A stretch of 64,000 nt of DNA from Alphaproteobacteria bacterium. Its GTDB lineage: Bacteria > Pseudomonadota > Alphaproteobacteria > Rhizobiales > Xanthobacteraceae. The DNA lies in assembly GCA_037200445.1 (NCBI GenBank), contig JBBCGH010000001.1, positions 5,344,001-5,408,000 on the forward strand, read 5' to 3'. The position numbers and the translations under genes are program-made. The notes beneath the pieces are model-generated. The model was not told the origin of the DNA. It did not search any database and worked only from the letters and a program-made list of their open reading frames with translations. Shown one piece after another: positions 62,543 to 64,000 of this stretch (position 1 is the first letter of the stretch; every line of letters starts with the position of its first letter).

Positions 62543-63121
62543 CTACGACCCGATTTTTTGCACGGGATCGACTTTCACCACCGGCTCCGCGGCGGGGGTG
62601 AATGGAGAGGGCTCTGCGCGTGGCGGAGGCGGCGGGGGGACGGGCTCGGCGCGCACGACCACCGGTGCAGGCGCCGGCGCGACCACGACAGGTGTCTGCT
62701 CGACCACGACTTTGCGCCGCGCGCGGCGCAGCGCCGTCGCAAAGCCTGCGAACAGATCGACCACGCAGATCGCGATGAACAGCGCAAACGTCGAGTTGCC
62801 CATCTGTTGCGGGACATTCTGCTGGTTCATCAGCGCGGCGGGATTCACCATCGCGAACTCGGCAGCGGCACCGCACACCAGCAGCAGCGCCAGGAAGTGC
62901 TCGATCAGCGACTTCCCATGCTTGGTCGACTTGATGACCTCGAACATCAGCATCAGCAGCGAGAACAGAATGAACGCGTCGCTCGCGGTCGGCTCGAAGA
63001 CGAGGCCGGAGGGCAACCGGAATCCGCCCGTGTAGAGCTTCGTGTTCCAGTCGAACGGCGTCAGGAACGCGATCATGTTGTAGATCGCGAACGGAATGAT
63101 CAGCAGCGGAAATCCGATCAC
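62543..63121 (-). CDS. Conserved membrane protein with proline-rich tail
   Basis: 192 residues: four membrane segments (GFPLLIIPFAIYNMIAF, DAFILFSLLMLMFEVI, HFLALLLVCGAAAEF, STFALFIAICVVDLFAGF), a basic stretch (ALRRARRKVVV) and a tail rich in Val, Ala and Pro (PAPAPVVVRAEPVPPPPPP) that is likely cytoplasmic or disordered. Similar proteins are found in this bacterial group with no known role. It lies between ggt and rpmF on the same strand. Confidence 0.75.
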   Translation of the reverse strand: MIGFPLLIIPFAIYNMIAFLTPFDWNTKLYTGGFRLPSGLVFEPTASDAFILFSLLMLMFEVIKSTKHGKSLIEHFLALLLVCGAAAEFAMVNPAALMNQQNVPQQMGNSTFALFIAICVVDLFAGFATALRRARRKVVVEQTPVVVAPAPAPVVVRAEPVPPPPPPRAEPSPFTPAAEPVVKVDPVQKIGS

Positions 63122-63230
63122 GCGGGCCTCCCCGGGGTCGAGCGATCATGCTCGCTAACGGGCCACTAAGGCAAAAATATCGCGCGCCGGTTTCGTTCCG
63201 GCGCGCGTCAATCCAGGCTCGTCGCGGCGC

Positions 63231-63416
63231 TCAGGCCTCGGTCTTGACCTTGAGCACCTGCCGGCCGCGGTACATGCCGGTCTTCAGGTCGATGTGGTGC
63301 GGGCGGCGCAGCTCGCCCGAATCCTTGTCGTCGACGTAGGCCGGGCGCTTGAGCGCGTCGGCCGAACGGCGCATGCCACGGCGCGAGGGCGAGGTCTTTT
63401 TCTTCGGAACAGCCAT
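63231..63416 (-). CDS. rpmF: 50S ribosomal protein L32
   Basis: 61 residues, starting [18 protein letters not shown], the standard L32 N-terminus, and ending [13 protein letters not shown]. An in-frame Met three codons upstream is not the likely start. There is no cysteine zinc knuckle, the usual form in this group. It precedes the mtgA gene in the usual order. Confidence 0.96.
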   Translation of the reverse strand: MAVPKKKTSPSRRGMRRSADALKRPAYVDDKDSGELRRPHHIDLKTGMYRGRQVLKVKTEA

Positions 63417-63514
63417 TGAAATCACTCCGGAAATCGGCGCGCGCGCCCGCTGGCGGTCGCCCGAAACTGTCTGGGAAGGCGGGCTTATAAAGGATCGTTC
63501 CCGCCAAGGCTAGT

Positions 63515-64000
63515 CTAGCCCGGGCGGCGCAGGCACTCGGCCGTGATCCGCCCCGCCCGTCCCTCGTAAATGCCGGCGAGCCGGCGCACGCCCGGGCTCG
63601 GCCGCGCAGCGCTCCGGGCGACCGGATTGGGTAGGATCGCCGCAAGAAGCGCCGCCTCGCGGGCACTTAAGTCCCGCGCCGGCTTGCCAAAGGCATGGCG
63701 CGCCGCAGCCTCGGCGCCGAACTCGCCGTTCGGACCCCATTCGGCAATGTTGAGATAGATCTCCATCAACCGGCGCTTGCCGAGCACAAGGTCGAGCCAG
63801 AGCGCGAGCGGAAACTCCAGCGCCTTGCGCACCACCGACCGTCCCGGCCACAGGAACAGGTTCTTGGCGGTCTGCTGCGCGATGGTCGAGCCGCCACGCA
63901 TCTCGGAGATGTCATCCGCATCCTCGATGGCGGCGCGCAGCTCGCCGAAATCGATGCCGTGATGGACACAGAAGCGCGCGTCTTCGGCCGCCATGACGGC
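63515..64000 (-). CDS. mtgA: Monofunctional peptidoglycan transglycosylase (3' part)
   Basis: The N-terminus is cut by the window edge; the visible frame, from the two codons before MAAEDARFC, gives about 161 residues. The family 51 glycosyltransferase motifs are [14 protein letters not shown] (catalytic Glu), [14 protein letters not shown], and [15 protein letters not shown]. It polymerises lipid II into glycan strands in the cell wall. Its order with rpmF is conserved in the group. Confidence 0.92.
   Translation of the reverse strand, partial: AVMAAEDARFCVHHGIDFGELRAAIEDADDISEMRGGSTIAQQTAKNLFLWPGRSVVRKALEFPLALWLDLVLGKRRLMEIYLNIAEWGPNGEFGAEAAARHAFGKPARDLSAREAALLAAILPNPVARSAARPSPGVRRLAGIYEGRAGRITAECLRRPG

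Overview
The window is a GC-rich, gene-dense stretch of an alphaproteobacterial chromosome. Neighbourhoods characteristic of the Hyphomicrobiales (the Bradyrhizobium/Xanthobacteraceae side) are present: carD, fdxA, an S4 RNA-binding protein and an SUV3-like helicase; lysC, ptsP, prfA, prmC and a DUF4167 gene; comF, grxC, a nitrilase and DUF1178; and phbB/phbA divergent from phaR, with rpmF and mtgA further on. A Bug/TctC-type receptor and several families of dispersed palindromes fit the same group. The species cannot be named from the sequence alone. Layout: 1-6.2 kb holds the end of a TRAP receptor, a CAP-domain lipoprotein, a large MscS channel and a three-gene ECF-type transporter (S component, EcfT, two-domain ATPase). 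6.2-14.4 kb has a Baeyer-Villiger-type monooxygenase, a low-GC GIY-YIG gene against tRNA-Arg(CCT), a flavoprotein, a CelD-like acetyltransferase, a secreted nuclease, an M48 lipoprotein protease and an AbrB-like protein. 14.4-21.1 kb is an accessory, lower-GC region: a regulator-like gene and a shortened second copy of it flank a Crp-family regulator and a sensor kinase, followed by small zinc-ribbon or secreted proteins and a DUF4344 metallopeptidase. 21.2-26.5 kb encodes a 1011-residue RTX/cadherin/FG-GAP exoprotein, an orphan Hcp protein and a TPR-methyltransferase. From 26.5 kb on, mostly core genes follow: transcription and RNA metabolism (26.5-31.7 kb), then a thiol-disulfide oxidoreductase, a TctC receptor, an NDUFAF5-like methyltransferase, comF, grxC, nitrilase, DUF1178, EamA, ubiG, an aldo/keto reductase, UdgX, lysC, a FkbM methyltransferase, ptsP, prfA, prmC and DUF4167 (to 49.6 kb), then a methyltransferase, gloB, a phosphatase, a broken cupin, a transporter, a lipase and an unusual acyl-CoA dehydrogenase (to 55.7 kb), and finally the polyhydroxybutyrate genes, a GGDEF-EAL protein, gamma-glutamyltransferase, L32 and the end of mtgA. 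The most unusual items are the ECF ATPase with complementary half-degenerate nucleotide sites, the dehydrogenase resembling 3-sulfinopropionyl-CoA desulfinase, UdgX, the duplicated gene with an exact 162-bp deletion, the orphan Hcp/TPR-methyltransferase/RTX neighbourhood, and six copies of a palindromic repeat. No complete new defence or secretion system is visible.
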